Assembly: GCF_008801605.1 (NCBI RefSeq)
Contig: NZ_VZPJ01000001.1
Span: 992,001 to 1,056,000, forward strand
Length of the DNA stretch: 64,000 nt
DNA from: Pseudomonas brassicacearum subsp. brassicacearum
Lineage (GTDB): Bacteria; Pseudomonadota; Gammaproteobacteria; Pseudomonadales; Pseudomonadaceae
Direction: 5' to 3'
The translations under genes were made by a program, and so were the position numbers. Positions 19,960 through 28,885 of the stretch are shown here, piece by piece. The notes under the pieces were generated by a model, which was not told where the DNA came from, searched no databases, and saw only the letters and a program-made list of their open reading frames with translations. Position 1 is the first letter of the stretch. Each line of letters starts with the position of its first letter.

Positions 19960-20005
19960 TGCGGGCTTTTTCAAGCCCGCAGGTGATCGGACCTGCCGAT
20001 CAACC
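19960..20005 (-). other. Two hairpins between clpP and clpX
   Basis: On the minus strand GATCGG/CCGATC (about 19987-20005) is followed by GCGGGCTT-gaaa-AAGCCCGC (19960-19979). No T run follows, so these are more likely attenuation or RNA-processing stems than a full terminator. Confidence 0.5.
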
Positions 20006-20026
20006 TCATTTTGAGCTGCTTATTTT

Positions 20027-20662
20027 TTAAGCGGGGCGCTGGTTGATCACTTCATCGATCAGACCATATTCACGTGCGGCTTCAGCGCTCATGAAATTGT
20101 CGCGGTTGGTATCGCGCTCGATTTCTTCTAGCGTGCGCCCGCTGTGCTTGGCCATCAAGGTATTGAGGCGCTCGCGAATGAAGAGGATTTCCTTGGCATG
20201 GATTTCAATATCCGATGCCTGGCCCTGGAAACCGCCCAGCGGCTGGTGAATCATCACGCGCGAGTTCGGCAGGCAGTAACGCTTGCCATGGGCACCAGCT
20301 GTCAGCAAAAACGCACCCATGCTGCAAGCCTGACCGATACAGGTCGTCGAAACGTTAGGCTTGATGAACTGCATGGTGTCGTAGATCGACATGCCCGCCG
20401 TCACCGAACCGCCAGGGGAGTTGATATAGAGATGGATATCCTTGTCCGGGTTTTCGGCTTCAAGGAACAACAGTTGCGCACAGATCAGGTTGGCCATGTA
20501 GTCCTCTACCGGGCCCACCAGAAAGATGACGCGTTCCTTGAGCAGACGCGAGTAGATGTCATAGGCACGTTCGCCGCGGGCGGACTGCTCGATAACCATC
20601 GGGACCAGGCCGCCTGCGGCCTGGATGTCAGAGCTCTGCTGATAAAAAGAATTGCGGGACAT
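20027..20662 (-). CDS. clpP: ATP-dependent Clp protease proteolytic subunit ClpP
   Basis: 211 residues. The catalytic triad is visible: Ser114 ([10 protein letters not shown]), His139 ([10 protein letters not shown]) and Asp188 ([10 protein letters not shown]). The N-terminal propeptide precedes GLVPMVIEQ. ClpP forms a 14-subunit barrel that degrades substrates delivered by ClpX or ClpA. The gene lies between tig and clpX in the standard order. Confidence 0.97.
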   Translation of the reverse strand: MSRNSFYQQSSDIQAAGGLVPMVIEQSARGERAYDIYSRLLKERVIFLVGPVEDYMANLICAQLLFLEAENPDKDIHLYINSPGGSVTAGMSIYDTMQFIKPNVSTTCIGQACSMGAFLLTAGAHGKRYCLPNSRVMIHQPLGGFQGQASDIEIHAKEILFIRERLNTLMAKHSGRTLEEIERDTNRDNFMSAEAAREYGLIDEVINQRPA

Positions 20663-20701
20663 GTCTCGCAGTCACTCCCAAATAGTTATGTCTTGAATAC
20701 G

Positions 20702-20729
20702 CATAAGCCAGCACGAAGGCTGGCTTATG
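20702..20729 (-). other. Hairpin between tig and clpP
   Basis: CATAAGCCAGC pairs perfectly with GCTGGCTTATG across a six-base loop. It lies after the tig stop and before clpP. No T run follows on the minus strand, so it is a weak terminator or an mRNA-stabilising stem. Confidence 0.55.
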
Positions 20730-20755
20730 GGTGTTTATTTCTTACCGCAGAACCA

Positions 20756-22066
20756 TCAATCGGCTTGTGGAGCTTCCACCGGCTTGACCGCTTCTTCGTA
20801 AGAGACCGCTTTATCGGTCACGCTAGCTTTCTGCAGAACAGTATCCACAACTTGTTCTTCCAGCACAACCGAACGGACTTCGTTCAGTTGCTGGTCGTTC
20901 TTGTAGTACCAGGACACGACTTGCTCAGGCTCTTGATAGGCCGAGGCCATTTCCTGGATCAGCTCGCGAACGCGGGCTTCGTCAGGCTTGAGTTCGAACT
21001 GCTTGACCACTTCGGCGACGATCAGGCCCAGCACGACGCGGCGCTTGGCTTGCTCTTCGAACAGTTCGGCAGGCAGTTGGTCCGGCTTGATGTTGCCACC
21101 GAACTGCTGAACAGCCTGCACGCGCAGACGGTTCACTTCGTTGTCCAGCAGGGCCTTTGGCACTTCGATCGGGTTGGAGGCCAGCAGACCGTCCATGACC
21201 TGGTTCTTGACCTTGGACTTGATGGCCTGGCGCAGCTCACGCTCCATGTTCTTGCGAACTTCGGTGCGGAAACCTTCCAGACCGGTTTCCTTGATGCCGA
21301 ACTGGGCGAAGAACTCTTCGTTCAGCTCAGGCAGTTTCGGCTCGGAAACAGTGTTGACGGTCACGGTGAACTCGGCGGCTTTGCCAGCCAGGTCCAGGTT
21401 CTGGTAGTCCTCAGGGAAGGTCACGTTCAGAACGCGCTCTTCACCGGCCTTGGCGCCAACCAGGCCGTCTTCGAAGCCAGGAATCATGCGGCCGGAACCC
21501 AGCACCAGCTGGGTAGCCTTGGCGGAACCGCCCGCGAACACTTCACCGTCGACCTTGCCGACGAAATCGATGTTCAGTTGATCTTCGTTCTGGGCAGCAC
21601 GCTCAGTCACTTCGAAACGGGTGTTCTGCTTGCGCAGGATGTCCAGCATCTTGTCCAGGTCGGCATCCGACACGTCAGCGCTCAGGCGCTCGACGGCGAT
21701 GGATTCGAAACCGGCAACCGTGAACTCAGGGAACACTTCGAACGTGGCGACGAATTCCAGGTCCTTGCCTTTTTCCAGCACTTTAGGCTCGACGGACGGA
21801 GCGCCGGCCGGGTTCAGCTTCTGCTCGACGACCGCTTCGTAGAACGAAGACTGGATCACGTCGCCCACGGCTTCCTGACGCGCATCAGCTTCGTAACGCT
21901 GACGGATCACGCTCATTGGCACTTTGCCTGGGCGGAAACCTGGGATTTTGGCCTTTTGGGCAGTCTGCTGCAGACGCTTGTTGACCTGAGTCTCGATGCG
22001 CTCAGCCGGCACGGTGATGCTCATGCGGCGCTCAAGAGCAGAAGTATTTTCAACAGAAACTTGCAT
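20756..22066 (-). CDS. tig: Trigger factor
   Basis: 436 residues from ATG 22066 ([15 protein letters not shown]), with AGGAAT ahead of it; the longer open frame is leader. The ribosome-binding signature GFRPGKVP lies at about 43-50. A central FKBP-type isomerase domain ([34 protein letters not shown]) and a long helical C-terminal chaperone domain follow. Trigger factor binds nascent chains at the ribosome exit. It heads the tig-clpP-clpX cluster. Confidence 0.97.
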   Translation of the reverse strand: MQVSVENTSALERRMSITVPAERIETQVNKRLQQTAQKAKIPGFRPGKVPMSVIRQRYEADARQEAVGDVIQSSFYEAVVEQKLNPAGAPSVEPKVLEKGKDLEFVATFEVFPEFTVAGFESIAVERLSADVSDADLDKMLDILRKQNTRFEVTERAAQNEDQLNIDFVGKVDGEVFAGGSAKATQLVLGSGRMIPGFEDGLVGAKAGEERVLNVTFPEDYQNLDLAGKAAEFTVTVNTVSEPKLPELNEEFFAQFGIKETGLEGFRTEVRKNMERELRQAIKSKVKNQVMDGLLASNPIEVPKALLDNEVNRLRVQAVQQFGGNIKPDQLPAELFEEQAKRRVVLGLIVAEVVKQFELKPDEARVRELIQEMASAYQEPEQVVSWYYKNDQQLNEVRSVVLEEQVVDTVLQKASVTDKAVSYEEAVKPVEAPQAD

Positions 22067-22426
22067 GGATATTCCTCGTTGCACAGACGTTGGCCGGGCG
22101 TTTCCGACCCCAGAATCAAGGGCATGCATTCTAGTAGGTCAAACTCAAGAAGTCACCCTACTGAAAACGCGCTGGAAACAGGCGCCGGATTTAGGACAGG
22201 GCAAACGGTCATGCCCCACCCGGATTGCAAATACAGTCGATTCAGTCCAAGGCTCTGCGCCAACGCTTCTATATATAGAAGGGGCTTGTCCGGTCGCGCA
22301 GCGCCCCGCCCCACAAGGAGACCAACGGGCATACCGCGCATCATCACGAAACACATTCACGAAGAACCGACCGCTGCGCGCAGCTCCAAAAACCGTACCG
22401 ACGCCAAACACAGAACCACTGAAAAC
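22067..22426. other. Leader region of tig with a 16-bp palindrome
   Basis: No coding frame with a ribosome site is seen in this gap. At 22266-22281 lies CTTCTATATATAGAAG, a perfect 16-base palindrome, of unknown role. The tig promoter must lie here on the minus strand, but no clear -35/-10 pair was found. Confidence 0.4.
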
Positions 22427-22464
22427 AAAAACGGCGCAGCCCTTTTCAGGTACTGCGCCGTTTT
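22427..22464 (-). terminator. Terminator of the tRNA operon
   Basis: AAAACGGCGCAG and CTGCGCCGTTTT form a long perfect stem with T runs on both strands. It lies just downstream of tRNA-Leu on the minus strand and ends the Arg-His-Leu tRNA transcript. Confidence 0.85.
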
Positions 22465-22488
22465 CTGCTATTTAAATAGCGACTTGTA

Positions 22489-22573
22489 TGGTGCGGACGG
22501 AGAGACTCGAACTCTCACACCTTGCGGCGCTGGAACCTAAATCCAGTGTGTCTACCAATTCCACCACATCCGC
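22489..22573 (-). tRNA. tRNA-Leu (anticodon TAG)
   Basis: 85 bases with encoded CCA. Acceptor stem GCGGATG/CGTCCGC, D-loop AATTGGTAGAC, anticodon loop TTTAGGT (anticodon TAG, reads CUA), a long variable arm (GCCGCAAGGTGT), and the T-arm GAGAGTTCGAGTCTCTC. Last of three co-transcribed tRNAs. Confidence 0.95.
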
Positions 22574-22631
22574 GTATCAAGCTTTTAAAGCAAAGGCGCC
22601 AGATTGTTAGATCTGGCGCCTTTCTAGAATA

Positions 22632-22707
22632 TGGGGTGGACGATGGGGATCGAACCCACGACAACGGGAGTCACAATCCCGTGCTCTACCAACTGAGCTA
22701 CGCCCAC
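22632..22707 (-). tRNA. tRNA-His (anticodon GTG)
   Basis: Acceptor stem GTGGGCG/CGTCCAC with an encoded G at 22708 that would give the typical G-1 of tRNA-His. Anticodon loop TTGTGAC (GTG), T-arm GTGGGTTCGATCCCCAT, encoded CCA at 22632-22634. Confidence 0.95.
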
Positions 22708-22748
22708 CATATTGCCTTGTTGCCTTACTTGTGCCAAAGCTGCCTAAT

Positions 22749-22825
22749 TGGCGCACCCGGCAGGACTCGAACCTGCGACCATCCGCTTAGAAGGCGGATG
22801 CTCTATCCAGCTGAGCTACGGGCGC
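22749..22825 (-). tRNA. tRNA-Arg (anticodon TCT)
   Basis: 77 bases with encoded CCA. Acceptor stem GCGCCCG/CGGGTGC, D-arm AGCTCAGCTGGATAGAGC, anticodon loop CTTCTAA (TCT, reads AGA), T-arm GCAGGTTCGAGTCCTGC. First in the Arg-His-Leu series. Confidence 0.95.
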
Positions 22826-23106
22826 CTTTTTAATCTGTATTCTTGGACGATTACAAACTAAGTGCTTTCAGTTTTACCGAGTTGAAACAACCAACTCCGC
22901 TCCACCTTCTTAACCAGTGCTAGGCTGTGCCCGACAAGTGCGACGAATGTTATAGACGGCCTGATAGGTCGTCAACTCTTTTTTGAAAAAAATTCATTTA
23001 ATTAAAGGGGTTAGGGGAATTTGCAGACCAAGCGCCTTTGCCCCCACGCCCCGGCATGCGAGAATGCGTTCTCTTTTTTTCCCCTCTCGATGGTTAACCA
23101 CGCGCA

Positions 23107-23961
23107 ATGACTGCACAACTTATCGACGGCAAATCGATCGCCGCCAGCCTGCGCCAGCAGATCGCCCAACGAGTCACCGAGCGCCGCCAGCAAGGCCTGC
23201 GTACGCCCGGCCTTGCGGTGATCCTGGTCGGCAGCGATCCTGCCTCTCAGGTTTATGTCTCGCACAAGCGTAAAGACTGTGAAGAGGTCGGCTTCCTTTC
23301 CCAGGCCTACGACCTGCCTTCCGAAACCACCCAGCAAGCGTTGGCCGATCTGATCGATCGCCTGAACGATGACCCGAACATCGACGGCGTTCTGCTCCAG
23401 CTGCCGCTGCCTGAACACCTCGACGCCTCCAAGCTGTTGGAGCGTATCCGCCCGGACAAAGACGTCGATGGCTTCCATCCTTATAACGTCGGTCGCCTGG
23501 CCCAGCGCATTCCGTTGCTTCGCCCCTGCACCCCTAAAGGCATCATGACGCTGCTGGAAAGCACTGGCGTGGACCTGTATGGCCTCGACGCCGTAGTGGT
23601 GGGTGCGTCCAACATCGTTGGTCGTCCAATGGCCATGGAGCTGCTGCTGGCCGGCTGCACCGTGACCGTGACCCATCGTTTCACCAAGGATCTGGCTGGC
23701 CATGTCGGCCGCGCGGACCTGGTGGTGGTGGCTGCCGGCAAACCCGGCCTGGTAAAGGGCGAGTGGATCAAGGAAGGCGCCATCGTCATCGACGTGGGCA
23801 TCAATCGCCAGGAAGATGGCAAGCTGGTGGGCGACGTGGTCTATGAGACCGCCCTGCCCCGCGCCGGCTGGATCACGCCGGTACCTGGCGGCGTAGGCCC
23901 GATGACCCGCGCCTGCCTGCTGGAAAACACGTTGTACGCGGCTGAAACGCTGCACAGCTGA
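23107..23961 (+). CDS. folD: Bifunctional methylenetetrahydrofolate dehydrogenase/cyclohydrolase
   Basis: 284 residues. Catalytic Tyr50 and Lys54 lie in [24 protein letters not shown] and PCTPKGIM are the FolD signatures, and [18 protein letters not shown] binds NADP. The C-terminal signature [18 protein letters not shown] is intact. It interconverts methylene-, methenyl- and formyl-tetrahydrofolate for purine, Met-tRNA formylation and one-carbon supply. No good ribosome site precedes the start. Confidence 0.97.
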   Translation: MTAQLIDGKSIAASLRQQIAQRVTERRQQGLRTPGLAVILVGSDPASQVYVSHKRKDCEEVGFLSQAYDLPSETTQQALADLIDRLNDDPNIDGVLLQLPLPEHLDASKLLERIRPDKDVDGFHPYNVGRLAQRIPLLRPCTPKGIMTLLESTGVDLYGLDAVVVGASNIVGRPMAMELLLAGCTVTVTHRFTKDLAGHVGRADLVVVAAGKPGLVKGEWIKEGAIVIDVGINRQEDGKLVGDVVYETALPRAGWITPVPGGVGPMTRACLLENTLYAAETLHS

Positions 23962-23976
23962 TACGCGTCCACAAAC

Positions 23977-24067
23977 CTGTGGGAGCGAGCTTGCTTGCGA
24001 TAGCGATGGACCGGCCAACATCCAGTTGACTGACACGTCGCTATCGCGAGCAAGCTTGCTCCCACAG
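23977..24067. repeat. REP pair downstream of folD
   Basis: CTGTGGGAGCGAGCTTGCTT inverted as GAGCAAGCTTGCTCCCACAG, head-to-head, about 38 bases apart. The right arm carries the AAGCTTGCTCC variant. Confidence 0.9.
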
Positions 24068-24271
24068 GTGTTTCTGGCGACCGGACTTTAGCCGCCAAAT
24101 TACGAATTTTTCAGATTCGTTTCGCCAAAATCCCCCTCATGAAACTTTATTTATTCACAAGCCCTGGCGATACAGGCATATAGCGCTGCTGTCGCCCATA
24201 CTCCTAAAATGCGACGTTTTTTTTAAAAGTCGTTGCTCAACGGCACCTTCAACTCTATCGAGTCTACTCGC

Positions 24272-25210
24272 GTGAAAATCCGTCTTTCCATCATCAGCCT
24301 ATTCATCGCTTTCACAGGCAGCTTTATCACGCAAAATGTCGTTGCACAGGAAACCATCGCGGCCCCCCGGGACACGACCAAGCTGCAAGTCGCCTCGGGC
24401 AGCGCGATGTTGCTGGACCTGCAGACGGATAAAGTCGTTTATTCGAGCAACCCGGACGTGGTGGTACCCATCGCGTCGGTGACCAAGTTGATGACCGGCC
24501 TGATCGTGCTGGATGCCAAACAGAACCTCGATGAGTACATCTCCATCACCATTGCCAACACCCCAGAGATGAAGGGCGTGTTTTCCCGAGTCAAACTCAA
24601 CAGCGAGCTGTCGCGCCGGGACGTGCTGCTGATCGCCCTGATGTCTTCGGAAAACCGCGCCGCCGCCAGCCTCGCCCACCACTATCCAGGTGGCTATGCG
24701 GCGTTCATTGCCGCCATGAACGCCAAGGCGAAGGCGCTGGGCATGACCAGCACCCATTACGTCGAACCGACGGGCCTGTCGATCCACAACGTCTCGACCG
24801 CCAGGGACCTGACCAAGCTGCTGATCGCCGCTCGCAAGTATCCATTGCTGAGCGAACTGAGCACCACCAAGGAAAAGACCGTTACCTTCCGCAAGCCTGT
24901 GTATAGCCTGGGCTTTCGCAACACCGACCACTTGATCCACAAGGCCAACTGGGATATCCAGTTGACCAAGACCGGTTTCACCAACGAGGCCGGCCACTGC
25001 CTGGTGCTGGTGACGAAGATGGGCAATCGCCCGATGGCACTGGTGATCCTCGATGCATTCGGCAAGTTCACGCACTTCGCCGATGCCAGCCGGATTCGTA
25101 GCTGGGTCGAGACCGGAAAAAGCACCGACGTGCCGTCAGTGGCCCTGCAATACAAGGCTGCCAAGAATCTCAAGAGCCGCCAGAGTGGTGTGGTGGAAGC
25201 CTCCCAATAA
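24272..25210 (+). CDS. pbpG: D-alanyl-D-alanine endopeptidase, PBP7 family
   Basis: 312 residues from GTG 24272. This start gives a proper signal peptide ([20 protein letters not shown], cleavage near NVVAQE); the alternative TTG at 24233 adds 13 residues ahead of it. Penicillin-binding motifs are present: Ser69-V-T-Lys72 (SxxK), MSSENRA (SxN) and [11 protein letters not shown] (KTG). PBP7-type enzymes cut peptide cross-links of peptidoglycan in the periplasm. A terminator-bearing element follows at once. Confidence 0.92.
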   Translation: MKIRLSIISLFIAFTGSFITQNVVAQETIAAPRDTTKLQVASGSAMLLDLQTDKVVYSSNPDVVVPIASVTKLMTGLIVLDAKQNLDEYISITIANTPEMKGVFSRVKLNSELSRRDVLLIALMSSENRAAASLAHHYPGGYAAFIAAMNAKAKALGMTSTHYVEPTGLSIHNVSTARDLTKLLIAARKYPLLSELSTTKEKTVTFRKPVYSLGFRNTDHLIHKANWDIQLTKTGFTNEAGHCLVLVTKMGNRPMALVILDAFGKFTHFADASRIRSWVETGKSTDVPSVALQYKAAKNLKSRQSGVVEASQ

Positions 25211-25241
25211 TCCGCGGCACACAGAAAAGCCCCGACTCGTC

Positions 25242-25356
25242 GTAATGCTGTTCACTTAGAAAAAGCGGCGCTTCTTTCAGAAATGGGGAGCGCCGTTTTT
25301 TTGTTTTATTGCTTTGGTGTGTATATCCGTTACCTAAATAACGGATATACACACCA
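25242..25356 (+). repeat. Repeated terminator-bearing element, copy B (downstream of PBP7 gene)
   Basis: It contains the terminator hairpin GCGGCGCTT ... GAGCGCCG followed by TTTTTTTGTTTTAT (25265-25308), then GGTGTGTATATCCGTTA inverted as TAACGGATATACACACC with a six-base loop (25317-25356, 17-bp perfect arms). The reverse complement shares long blocks in the same order with 13417-13533. In both places it lies directly after a gene in the same orientation. Confidence 0.75.
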
Positions 25357-25383
25357 ACCCACGCCTCTCGGAACAGATAATGC

Positions 25384-25584
25384 CTAGGCCTTCAGGTCAC
25401 CCAGCGGATCATAGGGCTTGGGCTTGGGCTTACGCCCATCCTTCTTGTCCAGAGGCGCCTTGGCCGGCCCTACCGGATCAACCTGGGGGTCCTCAAGGTC
25501 CGGCGAATCCGGATCGAACCCCAGGTCATCACCACTGGAATGCTCTGACGAATGTGGCCCCGTAGGTGTTTTCGACTGTGCCAT
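25384..25584 (-). CDS. Small acidic/proline-rich protein of unknown function
   Basis: 66 residues from ATG 25584, which has GGAGG five bases ahead; an in-frame TTG at 25599 overlaps that site and is unlikely. MAQSKTPTGPHSSEHSSGDD is followed by an Asp/Pro-rich middle and a basic stretch (KKDGRKPKPKPYDP). It has no hydrophobic segment and should be disordered and cytoplasmic. The family is not recognised. Confidence 0.65.
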   Translation of the reverse strand: MAQSKTPTGPHSSEHSSGDDLGFDPDSPDLEDPQVDPVGPAKAPLDKKDGRKPKPKPYDPLGDLKA

Positions 25585-25685
25585 GCGTGCCTCCTCCAAT
25601 CACGGGTCGGAAAATGCCCAACCCTGACGATAAGAGCCTCAGGCCTGCCAGGTTGTGCCCGGCAAGTGACGAACGGGGTGAACGA

Positions 25686-26363
25686 TCAATGCGCCGCTTC
25701 CAAGGTCTTGGTGGCCCGCGCCGCCGCTTGCTCCTGCCCTGCCCCGCCCAATTCGGCCGCCGCTTTGAGCCACCGCTGCGAGTCGACATTGGCCGGAAGC
25801 TGCGTAGGTCGCTGGACCAGCACCGCCCAGCCGCCTGCGCTCTTGAAGGCCGATTCGAAGGCACTGAAGCTCATCAACTGCCGTCGGTTCATGCCTGAGC
25901 GCAGCAATACCGTCTGCTTCTGACGGTTGTAGCCAGCGAGAATCCCGTACCGAGGCTCGGCCCAGAACGCCGAACCGTCGACATAGCGCACCAGCACCGG
26001 ATAGCCTGCCGCGACCTGTTCCAACAACGCCGGCAGCTTGGCGTCGAGGGGATACACCAGCAGCCCGTATTCGCGCGCCAGGGTTTGCATATTCTGCTGC
26101 AAACCGGCTTCGCCACCCGGCAGGTGCAACGGTTTCTCCAGCAGCCCCGGCGTGATCACCGTGCCTTGCAACGTCAGCAGGGCAGCCAGGGACTGCGGGG
26201 CGCCCTGGTACATTTCGCCGCGAAAGAACGGCACGCTGTTGAGCTCCACCCGTTCGGGCAGGCGCTGGATCTGCGGCGACACACTGCCCGCACACCCCAC
26301 CAGGGCAACGAGGCAGGACAGCGTCAGTACCAGTGATCGAAAAGATGAAATGACCGGCGACAT
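25686..26363 (-). CDS. Lipoprotein related to C39-like cysteine peptidases, catalytic residues lost
   Basis: 225 residues from ATG 26363. A lipoprotein signal ends at LVALVGCAG (Cys24). The rest follows the plan of the PA2778/C39-like family: VPFFRGEMYQGAPQSLAALL, where active relatives have YQCGPxxLA, and later PRYGILAGYNRQKQ, where they have a His before the hydrophobic strand. Here Gly54 replaces the Cys and an Arg replaces the His. It is probably not a peptidase. The C-terminal 55 residues (PANVDSQRWLKAAAELGGAG) resemble a TPR-like helix pair. It is likely a periplasm-facing binding or scaffold protein. Confidence 0.7.
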   Translation of the reverse strand: MSPVISSFRSLVLTLSCLVALVGCAGSVSPQIQRLPERVELNSVPFFRGEMYQGAPQSLAALLTLQGTVITPGLLEKPLHLPGGEAGLQQNMQTLAREYGLLVYPLDAKLPALLEQVAAGYPVLVRYVDGSAFWAEPRYGILAGYNRQKQTVLLRSGMNRRQLMSFSAFESAFKSAGGWAVLVQRPTQLPANVDSQRWLKAAAELGGAGQEQAAARATKTLEAAH

Positions 26364-26586
26364 GATGACTCTCTTGTTCAGGCACCCGGCATCCGGGCCA
26401 GGCTTGGGTCGACGATCATAAGGCGCGCACAGCCCTGGGTATAGCCATAACGGCAGTTTTACGAGCGCGATAGAACGAACCGATCCGTGCCCGACCGCCA
26501 CGGATCGATTACCTGCAACACTTGAGCGACTAGACTGTCCATGTATTAGGTGCGTGATCCCGGACTGGGGATAAAAGGAGGCACAG

Positions 26587-26751
26587 ATGAGCCTGACCAC
26601 GACAATTCTGATGCTGATATTCGGCTGGCTGAGCGTAGCCACGGCCATGCTGTGGGGCGTGCTTCGGATCACCCGGCGCCATCATCACGCGCCACCTGCG
26701 CAATCGGAAAAAACCACAAAATCCGCGCGACGCCACGCCACCGCACACTGA
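26587..26751 (+). CDS. 54-residue single-pass membrane protein
   Basis: ATG 26587 follows AAAAGGAGG with five bases between, an excellent ribosome site. The peptide is MSLTTTILMLIFGWLSVATA followed by a short MLWGVLR and a His/Arg-rich tail (RRHHHAPPAQSEKTTKSARR). One membrane helix (about 5-27) with a basic, His-rich cytoplasmic end. Composition and position (divergent from the C39-like lipoprotein gene) suggest a real small gene. Function unknown. Confidence 0.7.
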   Translation: MSLTTTILMLIFGWLSVATAMLWGVLRITRRHHHAPPAQSEKTTKSARRHATAH

Positions 26752-26772
26752 GCATTCGCTTTTCAAACCCTC

Positions 26773-26804
26773 AAAAAAAACCACCCGGGCCTCGACCCGG
26801 GTGG
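26773..26804 (-). terminator. Rho-independent terminator of the terC-like gene
   Basis: On the minus strand CCACCCGGG-tcgagg-CCCGGGTGG is followed by T8. It lies 18 bases after the stop of the TerC-family gene. Confidence 0.88.
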
Positions 26805-26821
26805 CTTCTGTTTGCGTGGCA

Positions 26822-27571
26822 TCAGGCGTTGTCGGCCAACGCCCTTTCCCTGGCCCGACGGGACAACATGTTCAACACTTCGATCGCCGCCGAGAACGCC
26901 ATGGCCGCGTAGATATAACCCTTGGGCACATGGGCACCGAAGCCTTCGGCGATCAGCGTCATGCCGATCATGATCAGGAAGCCCAGGGCCAGCATCACCA
27001 CCGTCGGGTTGTCATTGATGAACTTGGCCAGCGGTTCGGCTGCCAGCAGCATCACCAGTACCGACACAACGACCGCGATGATCATGATCGGCAAATGCTC
27101 GGTCATGCCCACAGCCGTGATGATGCTGTCGATGGAGAACACCAGGTCCAACATCAGGATCTGACCAATCGCTGCAGCAAAGCCCAGGGTCACGCCGGAC
27201 GTGGCCGACTTGGGATCATCCGGTGCCGGGTCCATGCTGTGGTGGATTTCAGTAGTCGCTTTCCACAGCAGGAACAGACCACCGGCAATCAGGATCATGT
27301 CTTTCCAGGAGAACGCCTGACCCAGGATTTCGATGACCGGTTCGGTCAACTGCACAATGAAGGCAATGGTGCTCAACAAGCCCAGGCGCAGGATCAGCGC
27401 CATGCCGATACCGATCCGCCGTGCCTTGGCACGGTGCTGGGCGGGCAGCTTGTTGGTCAGAATCGAAATGAAGATCAGGTTATCGATGCCGAGCACGATT
27501 TCCATGACCACCAGAGTTGCCAGGGCGATCCACGCGGTGGGGCTGGCGGCGAGCTGCAGAAGATAATCCAT
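26822..27571 (-). CDS. TerC family integral membrane protein
   Basis: 249 residues with about seven hydrophobic helices. The family motifs are [20 protein letters not shown] (about 18-37) and [13 protein letters not shown] (about 143-155), whose acidic residues are thought to bind metal. Members include YgdQ, Alx and tellurite-resistance TerC; several take part in manganese export or metal loading of exported proteins. This protein lacks the CBS/CorC tail found in long members. The metal cannot be assigned from sequence. Confidence 0.88.
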   Translation of the reverse strand: MDYLLQLAASPTAWIALATLVVMEIVLGIDNLIFISILTNKLPAQHRAKARRIGIGMALILRLGLLSTIAFIVQLTEPVIEILGQAFSWKDMILIAGGLFLLWKATTEIHHSMDPAPDDPKSATSGVTLGFAAAIGQILMLDLVFSIDSIITAVGMTEHLPIMIIAVVVSVLVMLLAAEPLAKFINDNPTVVMLALGFLIMIGMTLIAEGFGAHVPKGYIYAAMAFSAAIEVLNMLSRRARERALADNA

Positions 27572-27597
27572 GGGTCAGTCCTGACTGATGTGACGTG

Positions 27598-27849
27598 TTA
27601 GATGGTTTTGGTCGGGGTTTGTGTTTCGTCAGCTTCGTCGGCCGGCTTCTTCTTCGGGCTGATCAACCCGCCGGTGGCTTCGCTGATCGCCTGTTCGGCG
27701 GCCTTGTGGGTGTCATCGATGGCCTGCTTGGCGGTTTGCGCAGCCTGTCCCATCAGTTGCTGGGCACTTTTTTCAGCCTGTTCACAGCCCGCCAATGTCA
27801 TTGCAGACATCGTCAACAAGGCTGCAAGTCCCAGGGATTTGTATGTCAT
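27598..27849 (-). CDS. Small helical lipoprotein
   Basis: 83 residues from ATG 27849 (MTYKSLGLAALLTMSAMTLAGC). The lipobox LAGC puts the mature N-terminus at Cys22. The mature part is Ala/Gln/Lys-rich and amphipathic (EKSAQQLMGQAAQTAKQAID), likely coiled coil, with a lysine-rich end. Function unknown. It lies 26 bases upstream of the terC-like gene on the same strand, so they may be co-transcribed. Confidence 0.75.
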   Translation of the reverse strand: MTYKSLGLAALLTMSAMTLAGCEQAEKSAQQLMGQAAQTAKQAIDDTHKAAEQAISEATGGLISPKKKPADEADETQTPTKTI

Positions 27850-27988
27850 GAAATAAATGCCTCTTGAGAGAATAGAAGGTGCACGAAAATGGCCCGCCAA
27901 TGGCCAGGCATTCTAGAGACGCGAACACTTCAGGAAAATTCGTATTTTCAGCGGTTATACTTCGGTTTTTACGAATCCGCGTGAACCC

Positions 27989-28885
27989 ATGCTCAATTAC
28001 CGACAATTGCATTACTTCTGGGTGGTGGCGAAAACCGGCAGCATCGTGCGCGCCTGCGAGCAGTTGAACCTGACCCCTCAGACCATCAGCGGGCAGATTT
28101 CCCTGTTCGAGCAGACCTATAACATCAAGCTGTTTCGCCGCGTCGGACGGCAGCTGGAACTGACCGAGGCCGGCCGCCAGACCTTGCCCTACGCCGAACA
28201 CATGTTCCAGTTGGGCGGTGAGCTGGAATTGATGCTGCGCGCCCAGCCCAACGAGCAGCAAACCCTGTTTCGGGTCGGGGTGGCGGATGTGGTGCCCAAA
28301 TCCATCGTCTACCGGCTGCTCGCGCCGACCATGGAGTTGAGTGAGCCGCTACGCATCACCTGTCGCGAGGACAAGCTCGAACGGCTGCTGGCGGACCTGG
28401 CGATCCAGCGTCTGGACCTGGTGATTTCCGACAGCCCGATGCCGACCCACCTGGACATCAAGGGCTACAGCCAGAAACTGGGGGAATGCGGGATCAGCTT
28501 TTTCGCCACCGCCGCGCTGGCCGAACGCTACGGGCGGGATTTCCCCCACGGCCTGCATGACGCTCCGTTGCTGATTCCCGGACCGGAAACCGTGGTGCGC
28601 AGCCGCTTGCAACGCTGGTTCGCCGAGCAACAGATCCAGCCGCGCATCGTCGGCGAGTTCGACGACAGCGCATTGATGCAGGCCTTCGGCCAATCAGGCA
28701 GCGGGATTTTCATCGGCCCGAGCGTGATCGCCGAAGAGGTCAAGCGCCAGTACGGCGTAGAAGTGATCGGCCAGACCGACGCGGTGAGCGAATCCTTCTA
28801 CGCCATTTCCGTGGAGCGCAAGGTCAGCCACCCCGGCATCGTCGCGATTGCCGAAGGCGCGCGTCGCGAGTTGTTCAGCGCTTAG
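27989..28885 (+). CDS. nhaR: LysR-family regulator, NhaR type
   Basis: 298 residues. The N-terminal wHTH is LNYRQLHYFWVVAKTGSIVR, with LTPQTISGQISLFEQ as recognition region; this YFW opening and the later GECGISFF and GEFDDSALMQAFG segments match NhaR, which in E. coli activates the Na+/H+ antiporter nhaA in response to sodium. No nhaA lies next to it here, so its target is open. Its stop overlaps the convergent MFS gene by four bases (TTAG). Confidence 0.85.
   Translation: MLNYRQLHYFWVVAKTGSIVRACEQLNLTPQTISGQISLFEQTYNIKLFRRVGRQLELTEAGRQTLPYAEHMFQLGGELELMLRAQPNEQQTLFRVGVADVVPKSIVYRLLAPTMELSEPLRITCREDKLERLLADLAIQRLDLVISDSPMPTHLDIKGYSQKLGECGISFFATAALAERYGRDFPHGLHDAPLLIPGPETVVRSRLQRWFAEQQIQPRIVGEFDDSALMQAFGQSGSGIFIGPSVIAEEVKRQYGVEVIGQTDAVSESFYAISVERKVSHPGIVAIAEGARRELFSA

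Noticed and set aside
20144..22540. 798-codon open frame across clpP, tig and the tRNA-Leu gene
   Set aside because: It runs antisense through two known genes and into a tRNA.
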